NCBI GenBank assembly: GCA_023053545.1
Contig: JAKZAN010000001.1
Span: forward strand, 13,098,024-13,162,023
DNA length: 64,000 nt
Origin: Lepidurus packardi
Taxonomy: Eukaryota > Arthropoda > Branchiopoda > Notostraca > Triopsidae
Reading direction: 5' to 3'
Position numbers and translations under genes: made by a program. Position 1 is the stretch's first letter, and each line of letters begins with the position of its first letter. The notes beneath the pieces are model-generated. The model was not told the origin of the DNA. It made no database searches and was given only the letters and a program-made list of their open reading frames with translations. Below are positions 33,290 through 45,961 of the stretch, one piece after another.

Positions 33290-36200
33290 CGTCCCCACAG
33301 AGGTAAACTTTCTTCATAGAGGTTATCGTTCTTTGGCGACGAAGGAAAAGGGAAAATTACGTTGTCATGTGTTCTCTAGTGTACGAAAGTTTTTGGTCCT
33401 TGTGTCTTCTTTATTGTCGCCATTGTACACCATGCTGTCATTTTTGACAGGCGAGCTAAGGGTAAGTTGGATTGAAGCTTTCTGTTCGTCAACCTTCAAT
33501 AATAGCACCAGCGATACGGAAGTCCCTAACGGAAGACCTGGTGGGCGTTCCGCATTGTTACACTAGGCTCTTTGTACCGTAAATCAGCGGGCGACATTTA
33601 CGACGAAGGCATCTAAGTGTAAGGAAGTCTTACAATAATCTGCATGCTCACAGAGCAGCTCTTGCCCATCTTCTCCCACCACCCTCCTTTTCCCAAACAT
33701 AAAAATAAAACAAAAGAAAAAGGAGCGCTTTATCCTCGAGCCCTATAAAACTTAATCTAGAGAACGTGTGGAAGCTGGCAAACAGCAAACAGGATTGTAA
33801 CTCTTTTTATCTTTTCGCCACGCGTTGATCTGGTTTCGACCTTAACTCGTGGGCTGTGACACACGGCTAATCTCAAAGGAGGGGACTTTTACTATCGCAA
33901 TTACATACCAGAATTGGACTAACCTTTCCGTGGCAGCCAATACTTTCCTCGAACATGCTAAAATTACGATCAAAAGTTTCAGAATTGCAACTTGCAACAA
34001 GAATTCAGATCTAATTCCGAAACCACTTTGGTTCTTTATGTTGCATTCCATACATTTTTTTCTGTATTTGAAAAATACGCAGAAGGAATTTTTACGCGTT
34101 CGTTTCATGTGGTTGCAAACGTATCCCTATGGCTTACGTCTTAATTTCTAACACATAAATTTATTACGAGCTGGAAAAGGAATCTACTGTCTGTATACCG
34201 ACTACTTAATATGGACAGCTTTACTGTCAGAAGGTTTACTCATAATATGTACCGGGTTTAGCAAATAACTGTTCTGAACTTTCCCTACGTTAAGCGCCTA
34301 CGCAGTGCCACCTTCTCTGCATGGCAAAGGTATACGGTCAAGTCTTGAAGGCTGCAGGACATTTTCCCTATATTTCACACCCAAGCAAGTGCCAATAACC
34401 CCCCTTTTTGATTACACAGGACTCGAAAGTTTGTGCCGTGGTTCCTTTTGGCAGGGCATTTTAGCATACATTCGGGGAAAGCGGTGAGTCAAGAGTGCGA
34501 AAACGACTCGGCTGCTTTTATTTTGGCTGTGAGAAGCGAGAAGAGCCGTACCATAAGTTTAGGGTTAAGGGTACGTGGTAAATGAACTCAAATGACCCCC
34601 CTCCCTACTTGGTATCCCTGTTTTTGGATGATTTTTCAGCGGCTGCTCTCGCCATGTTATTTCGCGGAAGAGTTGCTGTCGTTTGCCTCCCTGGAAACCG
34701 GTATGGCGAAAAGCCGGCTCGGTTCACAAGCTTCCCTATGCATGCGAGTGTGTGTACGTGTATGTGTGTGTGCCTGTACCACATACACAGGGCACTGGCC
34801 AAATTCGCCTGCGCCCTTACTTGACCTCGTTAAGATGTGAAAATAAGGGGAAAACGCTGCCGGTAAGGGGAGCGTTCTTTGCTGCGAGTAGAAATATAAA
34901 TAATCAAAGCTGAAGCAAGGACCCCGTGAGCGCTGTTGCTTGTAATGGCCCCTTTTTGTATACTTTGAGGGAGGTGTGTATATGCGAGACCGACAAAGTC
35001 ATCCTGTGCTGGACTGGCGCAAGATTTACTTGCCAAAGCCGAAAAAGTCTTCGGGAAGTTTAATGTCAATAACGAAATCGTTCCAAGCACGTATTCTCTC
35101 ACCTTTCTCTGGTTCTCTGAATGCTTAAGCAGTTAAGAAGCTTTAAAATAAATTGTGCAGCTCTTGGAGGTACAAATCCGATGTGTATGTGTGTGTAGGA
35201 AGCGTTGGATTACAGCAGCGACGTGTTGTGTGCTTTTCATCTACCGCGTGAATGCATGAACTGATGATTGACGGTGGGCGCGAACCTCGCGGTATTGCAC
35301 GGGGCAACAATAGGGGATACGTCCTCCTTCTTTTCCGTTAGGGGTTCTTGCTTTTGGCTGCCAGAAAGTTCCACCATGTTCACTTCACGTTTTTCTACGG
35401 CCGGAGCCATATATAGATGCCTGCACTGTCCAAGATCTCTAAGCATGACTGTAAGAGTGGAAGACCCATCAATAACCTTTGCAGCCACATTCCTGACAAA
35501 ATTCCTGCCAGGCGCAACGTCATTCTCGCTAATGTACGCTTCACTCACACAAACCAGCCCAATACACCATACACCACATGAGAACTCGGAAAGCTCTCAT
35601 AATTAACAGGGTTAAATCATTAAAATTAAAACAGAGAGGGCAAAATGCAACAATACCTTACTAGGACCTTTTGAATTCGGTACGAAGGACGCAATGTTGA
35701 ATGTACCAATGGGGGGAGTAGCGACTAAAAAGGGGTCAGACTTTATAGTATTGTTGCTAACTCTAACTGCTTCAATTCATGGGTAAGTTTTTTGCCCCAA
35801 TGGAGAAAGGGTGTATATTAGGTTAGCACGTATTCACATAAAGCAACAAGCGAGTCCCTAAAAAGAAAAAGAGGAATGTAGGACGAATATAGGAAGTCAT
35901 GTTGAATGTGAATGCTGGGTTGTGGCAGGCAGCATGGTTTGGTAGGCACACCGTATACTTAATATCTATTTGCGAAGAAAAGGGGGGTTATGTTGTAAGT
36001 GTCGGTGGTGGAAATGAAGCATTCAATCTCACCATAGGGTGATGGGAATGGAGGCACAAATCGGAACGAGAGAAAAGGGCCGTAAACATGGTTGCAATAA
36101 CAATGGCCCCTTCCGCCAGAGTTGCCGCAGCCTAGAAGCCCTCTTTTTCCCCTCGGATATACTGTATGGGAGCGGAGAGAGAGACTAACGATATGAGTTG

Positions 36201-37558
36201 TTGCGCTATAGTGGTGTGCGAACCAAAAGTAAGGCAATTAATTTTTTTAATATTTTTGTTTCTCTTTTCTTTCCTGCCAGCACAAGTCATGTGAAGAGCT
36301 ATGGACGCCAGCAAAGCCAATAGGTAAAGGGGAGAGATTAAAAGCAGTCGCTGTGGAGTGGTATTAAAAAAAGTAAACGAAAGTGAGCACATTAAGGGTT
36401 TGGGAAGAAAGCTGTAACTTTTTTAAGTGTCCCCCACTCTGACAGAGTAGTTTGAGGGCGGGAACGGAAGGAAATGGGCGCAAGAATGTATTTTATTTTA
36501 TCTTGGAGCAACTTTTGTCCTTAAAATTGGTTGGCTTGCTAGGTAACGTGGGTTTTGGACGAAAGCACGGGCTCAAAAACAATTTCTAGTGAATATTAAC
36601 CATGTAAAAGGGAGCTTTTGAGAGTACGGAAGGTAGAAGGAGATAAAACGTGTAGTAAGTTACCCAATAGGAAGGGCCTTTCGTACCACCGTAGACTGTT
36701 TTGAGACCTTTCCGCTGGATAACAGTCTCGGACAGCTATTCAATTGTTCTGGTCGCATTGTCGTGAAAAGGGAGCTTTTCCCCTACACGTATGACTCCAC
36801 ATCGTGTATTGAAAGCGCCAGGCAAAGGAGTGTAGAATCTGTAATATGACAACGAGTTCGATTCGATTAGGAATTAAGCGGGTCCCTGCCGCTGGCCAGG
36901 CTAATGTTCGTGAGTTGTGGCTGTGGCGGACGTCGACTTTCTTCTATGGCGAAAGGTCAGAGGCTCAAGACACGCGATAATGATAGTTCCAACGTCACCC
37001 GTGTTCCCAAAAGTTTATACCAAAGCGAGCTCAGAGACCCAACCTTGGGCTGTCATTAGCATACAATCACTGCCTTTTTTTTCTTTTTGGGGCTTGCCCA
37101 GTCCTGGCCTGGGCATCGCATCGCTGCGAGATCCTATTATAAAGAGAAATTTCCATATAAGGTGAGCAAGCTGCAGGATGTGGGAGTTATTGGAAGGATA
37201 TAGTCCGTCATAAAGTCAGAGAGTTGAAGCGATTCATTCGCCTTAAACCTGTTGATTTCCCCTCCACCTACCTCCACTCGTGTGTCTGGCTAACCCAAGC
37301 TCTCTCTCTGCATTGGACTCGAGTTTAATTTAAATAAAAAAGCCTTTTCAGGTTCGTTACAAAAAAATGTTCGTCATAGGAATGGAGGACTGTTATTCGA
37401 AGCAGCGATAACGCTGTTAAATCCTTCTCTCTTTCGCTATTTCTCAATTCGTAAGCGTACGTCATGAACTATTTTGGGCCTTTTGCTAAGCGAAGCACTG
37501 GTAGGAGGGAGCCGTGCTATCCCACCAAAAAGCGCGCAATTCAAACTTCAAACTTTAA
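33290..37558. other. Intergenic, no supported gene
   Basis: No recognisable gene. A 103-codon minus-strand frame at 35,237-35,548 looks protein-like but matches nothing I know (see findings). (TG)n-like tract near 34,748-34,775. Confidence 0.45.
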
Positions 37559-37820
37559 GGCTCCCGTCTGCCTTAGCTCGGTACAGGCGGTTAGCATGGA
37601 GAATTTCGGAATAAAAGTTCCAAGAAACTTTGTTCCGGAAGTTCGACGATTTGGTTTGGGACATTGTGCTGGGTGATAAATTGTACTCTTCTGAAGCAAA
37701 ACAAGCCAGCAATGAGCTATCTATTTTTTTTTTTGCTTTCTTACGCAAGTCCTTTGCAAAACCATAACAAACATCAGCGCCATCTGCGACTGTTTTGCAT
37801 CAATAAGCTAAGGTAAACGC
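37559..37820. mobile_element. TTAA MITE, internally deleted second copy
   Basis: Starts GGCTCCCGTCTGCCTTAGC just after TTAA at 37,555-37,558. It shares GGTACAGGCGGTTAGCATGG, TTGGGACATTGTGCTG and CATCAGCGCCATCTGCGAC with the 4,250-4,779 copy. The right terminus is lost after GCTAAGGTAAACG. Confidence 0.65.
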
Positions 37821-38477
37821 TTAGTTATCACCTTCTGCCCAGTTACTATAATTTGCGCATCCTCTATCAAGTTAAAGCTATGAAACCCAACCAGTTACAG
37901 TGGACAAGAACACAAGTTTTTAGCCTGTTTCTGAAAAACAAAAAAAACGGGAAATGTCAGTCCCTGTTGTGTGGGAATATTCACCAGGGGGATACCAGCC
38001 AAAGGTCTCGGAACATTTGGAGTAGTCAATACTCCATCGGCTACTATGCAAGTGCACAATCAATGAAGGGTCTACTTGAATGACCCTGGGATCAAAACCT
38101 CTCAAAAGACGATAAGAAATCCTTTCTGACTAGCCCTTTCCTAGGCTTGGAATTGAATACAATCGCTTTGGGAACCAATAAAGTATTATCGGTTGGAATG
38201 CTACGTATTGCGTGTGACGGGTAACAAACAACCCCTAGGAAACAGTGTGCTGACGCCGGACCCAAAGTTTGGGGGTTTAGGAGGGGGATGAAAACTTGAT
38301 GGGAAAAAGATCGGTTCCTCATTAATGTTGGGGTTGCCATTGACTCAGGGACTGGCAGCGATGTCGCACAGCACATGCGAAAGGATTTATTTAACGGAGA
38401 GACCTTTCGGGGGCCAAAGTCTCGAAATGGTTTCCTTTTGGAACTTGACGTGAGTATGCAACCTTTTTGTTTCAGCT

Positions 38478-38496
38478 GGGGGGGGGGGGGGGGGGG
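38478..38496. repeat. G19 tract
   Basis: Uninterrupted G run. Confidence 0.95.
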
Positions 38497-39055
38497 AGAT
38501 GGCGCAAATCTTTGCTTAGAATGAAAGGGTTTCAAATGGATGGTTCGGAAAGCACACATACTTTGCACTCCCGCACACCGTTACGTTCGTCCGTCCTTTG
38601 TATAACAATGTTTGCTTAAATGCCCTTCCTCATTTCACGTTTCAATGAAACAAGGCTGGCGGATAATTACTGAGCATGATGAGAGAACTTGGTTTCGCAG
38701 TTCGTGACGTGCCTGCCCCGAACCCGAACTTTTACGAGTTATTCTTCATGCTCTTACCTAGTTTTAGTTTACATTGTATAGTATACCCAGATACAGCCTT
38801 TTAGCTTCAGGCCCATTGGTGGATCTAGCGTTTCTTATTATGTATACACCTGGCTCGTTCTTCTTCTCCTTTACGACGTGTTTTTTAAACGAAAAATAAA
38901 ATAAAATAATTCCTCCTGCAAGGCCTAGGCGTCGTCCTCGGGAATTGTTCTTTCTTGGACATTGTGTCAAGATGACGGACATGCTGACGTGGCACTGCAT
39001 AGACAAAGCCTGCTCAAAAGTTAAGCCCATAGATTTTGTAGATAGCTTAACTCAA

Positions 39056-39061
<6 letters not shown>

Positions 39062-39088
<27 letters not shown>
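39062..39088. repeat. A27 tract
   Basis: Uninterrupted A run. It could be the tail of an old retroposed copy, but I see no recognisable body upstream. Confidence 0.95.
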
Positions 39089-39090
<2 letters not shown>

Positions 39091-40139
39091 TAATTTTTTT
39101 ACTCTTCAGCGAACAAGTATATGTTTCGAATGGGCTTTGGATTTAAAATAAACCCTGCCCTTTTACTCTATGCATGTTCTTACCAACGGTTACGTCACTA
39201 CAATCAAAAGGAATACAATAATAATAATACACCAATAATGGTTATTATTACGCATTTAGGCCACAGAGCTGTTGAGTATATATTCACTGTACAAATGTCC
39301 GGAAATGATAGTCCTAGTTATTTCGGTTCATGTTGGGACAGCTGTTTTTTAGTTGGGTTCTATTTAGGGAGCACCTGGTACTGGAACGATTATTATTCTA
39401 AAACCGGAATCTAATTGCAGGAAATAATTTTTATTTTCCATAGGACACATTTCTAAACCATGCACGCTCTCGTTTTAACATGAGATAATTACGAGACGAG
39501 TTAAAAAAAAGCCCTGGCTAAGATTCTATACTGATACCGGTAAATGGCTCTTAATGATTTCTACCGCAATAAACGGTGGTTTACAGGTGCGCGAGGTTTT
39601 CTGGGAATCGTTCGGCGTCATGCAGCCGAATACTCTGCAGAATACTCAGCCGAATACTATGCAGCCTAATAAGATACTCTCCTCACCACCCACCCCTCAA
39701 GCTTGCTTGTGCCGGCCAGGCCAGGGTGAACAATTTAATCCCCTCAAATCGTCTGCGTTTGTTAAAGGTTCCGAGAATTTCGAATTTCAGGGAGAAAACA
39801 CGTACCGGAGATCAAGTAACAGGCCTTCGTGGCTGCCCCACAGGGAAACGTTCGATTGTGTAAGCCACGTCAAGTGCACAATAGCTTGTGCTCGATTTCT
39901 CAATCCTTAAAATCCACCTGGAGCTATATGCTGGTCTTGAGTCGAGCCAATACATGTTGCAGGTATTCGCAGTATCCAAAGCCTGCGATCCGATCACAAA
40001 AGTCGAATCCAGCTTCTGAAACCTTGTCCGTTTCATGTCTGCTTGCTTTTCTGGCGTACCTCCCATTGAGATACGCAATTTTTCTTACATTTATTTTTTA
40101 ATACAAATTCTTTCTAAAAGCGTGGGATTTTCTTTCCTT

Positions 40140-40154
40140 GGGGGGGGGGGGGGG
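40140..40154. repeat. G15 tract
   Basis: Uninterrupted G run. Confidence 0.95.
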
Positions 40155-43100
40155 AACAAATAAGGAAAAGAAGCTCTATTCGTCAAAGTCAACAGGATGC
40201 CTGTGATACTTTGGAATGGCGACAGAAGTAAGATAGACGAGTCTTTTTTATTTCAAAAATTCTTAGATGTATTACCATCTAATATAAATGAGCTACTGCG
40301 ATACAAAATGTACAAGTGTTTCCAAACTATATGCATAGTTTCAAATATGATACATGTCTGAACGGTGTGTACAAAATGGCAACCGGCGACTTTTTTTCCG
40401 TCCATTTTTTTTATACACAAGGGGAGGAGGGGGATGGGGGCCACGAAGGGGGATAGGTTTTCTTTTTATGAAAAAATATTGCCAACAAACTATTGTCTTT
40501 TTTTTAACTTCTTAGACTTCGTCGGGATTACCATAAATTAATTCCTGCTTCGACTGCGGTGGTTTTTCTTGCTTCGCCTGACGAGTCAAGAAAAAAACGA
40601 ACAGAGAAAAACAAAAACTCACTCCATTCAGAAAGGTGGGAGTGATGGTGGGGCGGGGGGGGGGGTGACAGAAACCATACTTGAAACGCAGAGAGCAAAA
40701 ACTTCGTATTTTCCAGCTCAAATATGTAGAAAAAAAAAACAAACAACACATCGAAAGATAGGAAAAGGTACTGTTTCTCAGCCTTCATTCTACAAGGGAA
40801 AACGGGGCAAAATCGTACAATGCTTTACATAACAGAAACCCAAACATGAAACCCATTTTTCAGAACTTCTGCCAAATCAATGGAGATTGAACCAGGTGGT
40901 GCTTTTGAGCGCCAACAGGCCCACCTTCTTCCTAGCCTGTGACGCTAAAGACAAACAATAACCCACCCAGTTTCTCGAACCCTTATTGCAAACTAATCTG
41001 ACTAAAGCAAGGGAAAAAACTGCTGTTGGGGTAGGGGTGGTGCGAGGGAGTGACACGGAACATTTTGAGACGAATGTTGTTGTTGTTTTGTTAGTAGTAC
41101 CTGAACGCTTTAAAGGCTAGCAATTGGGATTGGCGCAAAACACTCTGCCATTTTTCTTTCCGTTTCAAACAAACAATTGACCGGGAAAGATTTTGTGATT
41201 AACTTTTTTTTTTAATTTTTTTTTGTTGGCATTTTTCTTTCCTTATTACATTCTCCACACTATTTCCCTGTTAAATTTTTTAAAGACACCAACATGCACA
41301 AGGGATTTTTAACGCTATTCGTAAAAATTAACGAGGACACAGATTCTGGGCGCCAAAAAAAAAAAATCTCCAGCGTTTTTCTTTGCTTGCCGAGTTTTCT
41401 GGGGAAAAAACACAAAAATACTTCTTTTGTTTGCAACGAAACTGAGAGTGGCAATGGTTTGAACCGTTCACGGCGTAAAGGTTTGAAACATACAAGGAAA
41501 AACTTTACACTTTTTTGAAATTTTTCCCACAAAAAAGTGCCAGAAACAGAAAATTCAAAGGTGTTTTTGAGAAACTGGATTACAAACAGACTACCTTATC
41601 AAGCTGGTTTTGCTTAAAGACTTACAAAAATAGAAAGAAAACCCACAAGTCGCTCTGATGGGCCCCCAAATGCACACCCAATGTAACAATGAAGACAAAC
41701 GCTGATCGATTTATCGACTCCAATTCCCATGCGCTAATTCAATAACGAATGTCTACCCATGAAGTTCTTTTGCCCCCAAAGTAACAAAAGTCGCTTCACC
41801 AAAATGACAATTAACGGTTTGCATGGGAGAATGGAGAGAAAACGCTTAAAAAGGTACCAATAATTCAATGCTGTGACACGTGAAAGTGAACGAGAGGACG
41901 GCGACAACGACAAAGAGGAGCAAGAAGAGAAAAAAAAGTAAAAGTGGTTTCTTTTACGTTTTTTCTTTTACAAAGGGGGAAAATCAGATGCTGTCATACA
42001 GAATAGGTGGGGTATGGCAGACGGCGCGTTGAATCCTTAAGTACACGTGAGATAAAGGTGACTTGATGGGGCTAGGCGATGCCAACACATAACTACGTGT
42101 GTTGGAAACGAAATGGGACATGACGAGAAAACAATATGATTGACGGAGTAAGGAGGCTGGCATGGGCTGTAGCTCTGTTTGGCTTGCTCCCCAATATTCC
42201 AAGCGAAAGACACTGCAGCGAGGTCCAACTCTTATACCAAACGGATGCCAGCAGGGGAAAAAAAGTTCATGTAATTACAAGGAAAAATGGCTAATGAGAT
42301 GCTTTGGAAAAATTCCCGTCTCTTCTTCCACCAGAAACGTTTTTTTTTTTTTTTTTTTTTTTTAGATTTTTTTTGGTACACATAGTCCAGTCCAGACTGG
42401 TAACTTCCTAAGCCCAGTTCCGCTTTCCAATGCGCGTAGCATACCGAAAAAGCATCGGGACACGCGTCGAGTTGATCAACCTTCCATTTGAAGGAAAGCG
42501 GGGGGACGCGAAACCTTGAAAAAGTCGTTCCCGATACACACAGGCACATACGCACACAAGGGCCCGCCAAGTTGCATGGCATCAAAGACATCATCTCAAG
42601 ACATGAAATGCACTTCCTTTCCATTGCTCTGGCGGTGCCAATGGGGCACAAATGATGCTTATCGCGGTTTAAATGCATGTTCTGGCGTTATGTCCCCGTA
42701 AAAAAAAGGCTGTCTTTTAGCTTCGCCCCCCCCCACAGAAAAACCTCACTCCTCAAACAATGCCCTGGGTTTGGTTTGACAGGAAAACGAAAAAAACACA
42801 CACAAATACACAGTAACAGTTTCGGGGTTCGTTTTCCGAAAAGTGGCGTCGGTTGTTGACGAAACTGTGCAGCCTCATGGCGATGGGATTGAACTTGTAG
42901 GGTTTGCAACACGGTTTTCTTATTTTCCCAGCTCTTCCCAGTGTTCTAAACCTGCAGTCCACATTACGCGAACTTCAACGGTGGAATGGGGTTTCCACAT
43001 TGAGGTAAAGGGTGTCACCATTCCACGATACAATCCAGAAAGATGGTGAATCCACTTTACATCAGCAAAAAAAATGGATGTTTTACCCCCTCTAGATTGT

Positions 43101-43815
43101 TGACTTTTTCCAAAGAAACATGGTACACTTTGTTTTGTTTTAACGTTTTGTCCCAAAAGGAATTAGAAAGACATGCGGTAATGGTGGGGGGGCTTCACAT
43201 ACGACTTTTTTTTTGTTGCATCGTTCTCGCTTGCAAGGAAAAGTGGGAATGATAGTTTGGGAAGTGTGGGAGGAGGACTCGGCGATATTGTGATATGTGA
43301 CTCAAAACAAAATAACTGGAAAAACTATGAGAACATACGAGATAACGTAAGAAAAAACGGAGGAAAGAAAATAAAAAGGAGGCGATTTTGAGGGATAGGG
43401 AAAGGTTCAAAGGGACAAAATGCCACTTGGAAAACCACTTACGAATTTGCAATGTCAGGTCCAAGTCATCTCAGTTATCATTTTTTGTTATTTTTTTAGA
43501 ACGGTACGTGTCCCCGCCCTGAAAAAAAGCAACTGAACGAATACCTTAACACCCACAAATCCAAGTTTCTCTTCCTGTCGAGTCTCTCAATCAACGTTTT
43601 TCCCCCAAAAAATCCCTGCTGCACTTTCTTCTTTTTTTTGCGTATTTTTTTTTCGGGGAGTAAAGTAAAGATTGTCTAGTTCTGTTTGCGTTGTTGCTTC
43701 GTACAAAATTCGCTGACCAGTCAATGTTACGAATAACGGGAGATGAATTAGAAGGAGGTATATGTTGAAGCATAACGAGGAGAACATTCATAAGACGTAG
43801 CATTTTTTTTTTGTT

Positions 43816-43821
43816 TTTATT
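43816..43821 (-). terminator. Candidate proximal poly(A) signal of SoxC
   Basis: First minus-strand AATAAA downstream of the SoxC stop, about 740 nt past it. It sits in an A/T-rich tract, so the hexamer could be chance. A more distal site (for example 40,252-40,247) is also possible. Confidence 0.3.
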
Positions 43822-44408
43822 TTTTTCTGGCTACGAAACGTGTTTTTTTCAGGGAAGGGGGGTAACTCTGTATGCGCGGAGATCAAAGGATACGCACTTT
43901 TTTCCTCTTTTCTGTGTGTTAAATGTTCTTAGCCCCGTCCACGATACATAGGCGCCAAAATTGACAAGCACAAATCAAGTATGTGTTGTTGAGGTGATTC
44001 TGGGAAGCGGAGGGGAGGGCACACAAAATGACTGGTTGAGCTCTGGACCAGGGATTTGTTTCTTCTTACACGTCCGACGTTCCAGCACTCCTCGCGCCTT
44101 CAAAAACGTTGAGCTCATTCTGGTCTTGCTAGTTTCTTTTCATGTTCCATGGGGAGGGGATGTGTGGGGACCAAATGGATGGTAAAGATGAGGAAGATTC
44201 AAATTCTTTAGCAAGAACCCAAGGCCATTCTTGAGGTGTTTTTTTCTCTCTCACATTTTTCTACAAATTAATGTCGGTCCATTTTGTCTTTTAACTTTAA
44301 ACAGGCCAAGTCCAGGAGATCACACCAGACCGACTCCGCCACACACTCACACACCTTCCATGTCCATTTGCACAAAATCCAGAGTTCGCCAAGTTCGGGA
44401 GTGTGGTT

Positions 44409-44428
44409 GATATATATATATATATACA
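44409..44428. repeat. (TA)n tract in SoxC 3' region
   Basis: About nine TA units, roughly 130 nt past the SoxC stop. On the minus strand its edge reads TGTATATA, which matches a Pumilio-type site, but the dinucleotide repeat makes this weak evidence. Confidence 0.8.
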
Positions 44429-44557
44429 CGCATCTCTCTCTCCCTTTCCGCTTTGTTTTGAAGAGCTCCCCCCCCCCCCACAAACGTTACAAAACGTGGA
44501 GACCAACTTGGGCTTCTTCTCCAAACGAGAAAACGAGATAAGAAAAAATGTTCCAAA

Positions 44558-45961
44558 CTAACAATTGATGAGGTTGGCGTAGCTTTTGTCGACCCAATCA
44601 CTACTGCCAGCCATGTCGATAAACATGTCGTTGACGTCGGACGTGCAGGAAAATTCAAAGTGAGATCCCGGAGATAAGGAAGCCGATTCGAGTGAATCCA
44701 AGTCCTCCGTCAGGTTGTCAATGTCCATCTTAAAGTCTGAAGGCAATTGAAACAGATCCGTGATCGAATCCAAATCGCCCAGACTGGTCTCGCCTTGCGC
44801 TCCGCAAGCATGACTCGCTTGACTCATCAAGGGCTCGCTCTTGAGGCGCGTCATGGATTCCGTCAGTGTCATCATCCCGGGCTCCTTCTTAATCTTGGCG
44901 GCCAGCACACTGGTGAGTTCGGTGCCCACCAGTGCCGGGAGCACGAAGGGGGGCGGTTCGTCTTCAAACTCTTCTTGGTCGGGCTCCGGGGTAAGCATGT
45001 TGAGGGTGGGCTCGTTTTTGATCGTCACGCTGCTGAAAGTGAGGTGGTGGTAGTGGTGCGTGTTCTCCGACGTCGTGGAGGACGCGGGTGAGGGTGCAGA
45101 CACGGACACGGCGGAAGTCCTCTTGGTTTGACTGGGAGTAGTGCTGCTGCTGCCGTTGCTGTCTGAAGAACTGGCGCCGTCTTCGTAGAAGGACAGGGAC
45201 GCTGGGGAGTCCGGGATCTCGGACGAAACGGGCGACGAGGGCACTTTGGCGGCAGGCGGAGTGAGTTGACTCACCGCCACGGGCACGTTCTTGCTGTTGC
45301 GGATGCTCTCCTTGAAATTGCGATCGATGGTTAATTTGAGCTTGAGGCGACTGTGATTGATGGAAGAGAAGCCACCCGTGGTCTGCGTGATGCGCGCCCG
45401 GGTGGACGAAGACAAGCTTTTGCTGCTGGGTGTCCCCGACAAGGTGTTTTGGTTGGGCGTGGTCGTGTTGTTGTTGTTGGTGGTGGAGGTGCTCGTCGAA
45501 GCCGGGCTGAGCGTCGCGCACAGACCACCGATGACATAGGTACGGGTTTTGGTAGCGGCCACGCGTTTCTCAATGCCTCCGTGAGCCACGCGGGACAAGG
45601 CCGCGTTACTGGCCGAAGACGCGGTGGACGAAGCGGTCAGATGCGACAACGAAGGTGAAGACGACGATAAAGGTGACGGGGAGGACGCGCTAGAGCTGGA
45701 CGGGGTTTTGGCCTTTTTGCGAGGGCGATACTTGTAGTCCGGATACTCTTGCATGTGCAGCTGTCGCAAGCGCTCAGCTTCCTCGATGTAGGGTTGACGT
45801 TCTTCCTCGGACAGCATCTTCCATCGCTTACCCAAACATTTGGAAATCTCGGCGTTGTGCATGTCGGGTTGCACCGCACAAATCTTACGCCGCTCAATCT
45901 GGGACCACACCATAAACGCATTCATGGGTCGTTTCACATGGTTCGGATTATTCTTCTTCGT
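44558..45961 (-). CDS. SoxC: SoxC HMG-box transcription factor, exon 2 (467 codons plus stop)
   Basis: Sequence-specific nuclear transcription factor of the SOX group C (Sox4/11/12; fly Sox14), which bends DNA at ACAAAG-type sites in neural and metamorphic programmes. The exon begins TKKNNPNH after a CTAAAACTAG acceptor. The HMG box follows at residues 50-126 of the joined protein, with the RPMNAFMVW signature at 52-60, [10 protein letters not shown] at 73-82 and [13 protein letters not shown] at its end. A Ser/Thr-rich linker comes next, including a TTNNNNTTT stretch. Then there are three psi-K-x-E-P motifs at K356, K399 and K415, and an acidic region. The tail reads GSHFEF..CT..V..M..DW....NL, closely like the vertebrate SoxC transactivation end. 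Ends at TAA just before 44,557. Residues A70 and C83 in the box are unusual. Antisense and other-frame open frames here are shadows. Confidence 0.95.
   Translation of the reverse strand, partial: TKKNNPNHVKRPMNAFMVWSQIERRKICAVQPDMHNAEISKCLGKRWKMLSEEERQPYIEEAERLRQLHMQEYPDYKYRPRKKAKTPSSSSASSPSPLSSSSPSLSHLTASSTASSASNAALSRVAHGGIEKRVAATKTRTYVIGGLCATLSPASTSTSTTNNNNTTTPNQNTLSGTPSSKSLSSSTRARITQTTGGFSSINHSRLKLKLTIDRNFKESIRNSKNVPVAVSQLTPPAAKVPSSPVSSEIPDSPASLSFYEDGASSSDSNGSSSTTPSQTKRTSAVSVSAPSPASSTTSENTHHYHHLTFSSVTIKNEPTLNMLTPEPDQEEFEDEPPPFVLPALVGTELTSVLAAKIKKEPGMMTLTESMTRLKSEPLMSQASHACGAQGETSLGDLDSITDLFQLPSDFKMDIDNLTEDLDSLESASLSPGSHFEFSCTSDVNDMFIDMAGSSDWVDKSYANLINC

Larger units (their letters stand above)
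37821..43815. other. Intergenic or distal SoxC 3' sequence; homopolymer-rich, no supported gene
   Basis: Contains G19 at 38,478-38,496, A27 at 39,062-39,088, G15 at 40,140-40,154 and a T24 run ending near 42,363. No recognisable domain in any frame. SoxC transcripts commonly have long 3' UTRs, so part of 40-43.8 kb could be transcribed from the minus strand. A second minus-strand AATAAA lies at 40,247-40,252. Confidence 0.35.

Noticed and set aside
44964-45521. 185-codon minus-strand frame and several plus-strand frames overlapping SoxC exon 2
   Set aside because: They are alternate-frame shadows of the SoxC coding sequence; low-complexity Arg/Pro/His-rich translations with no domain.
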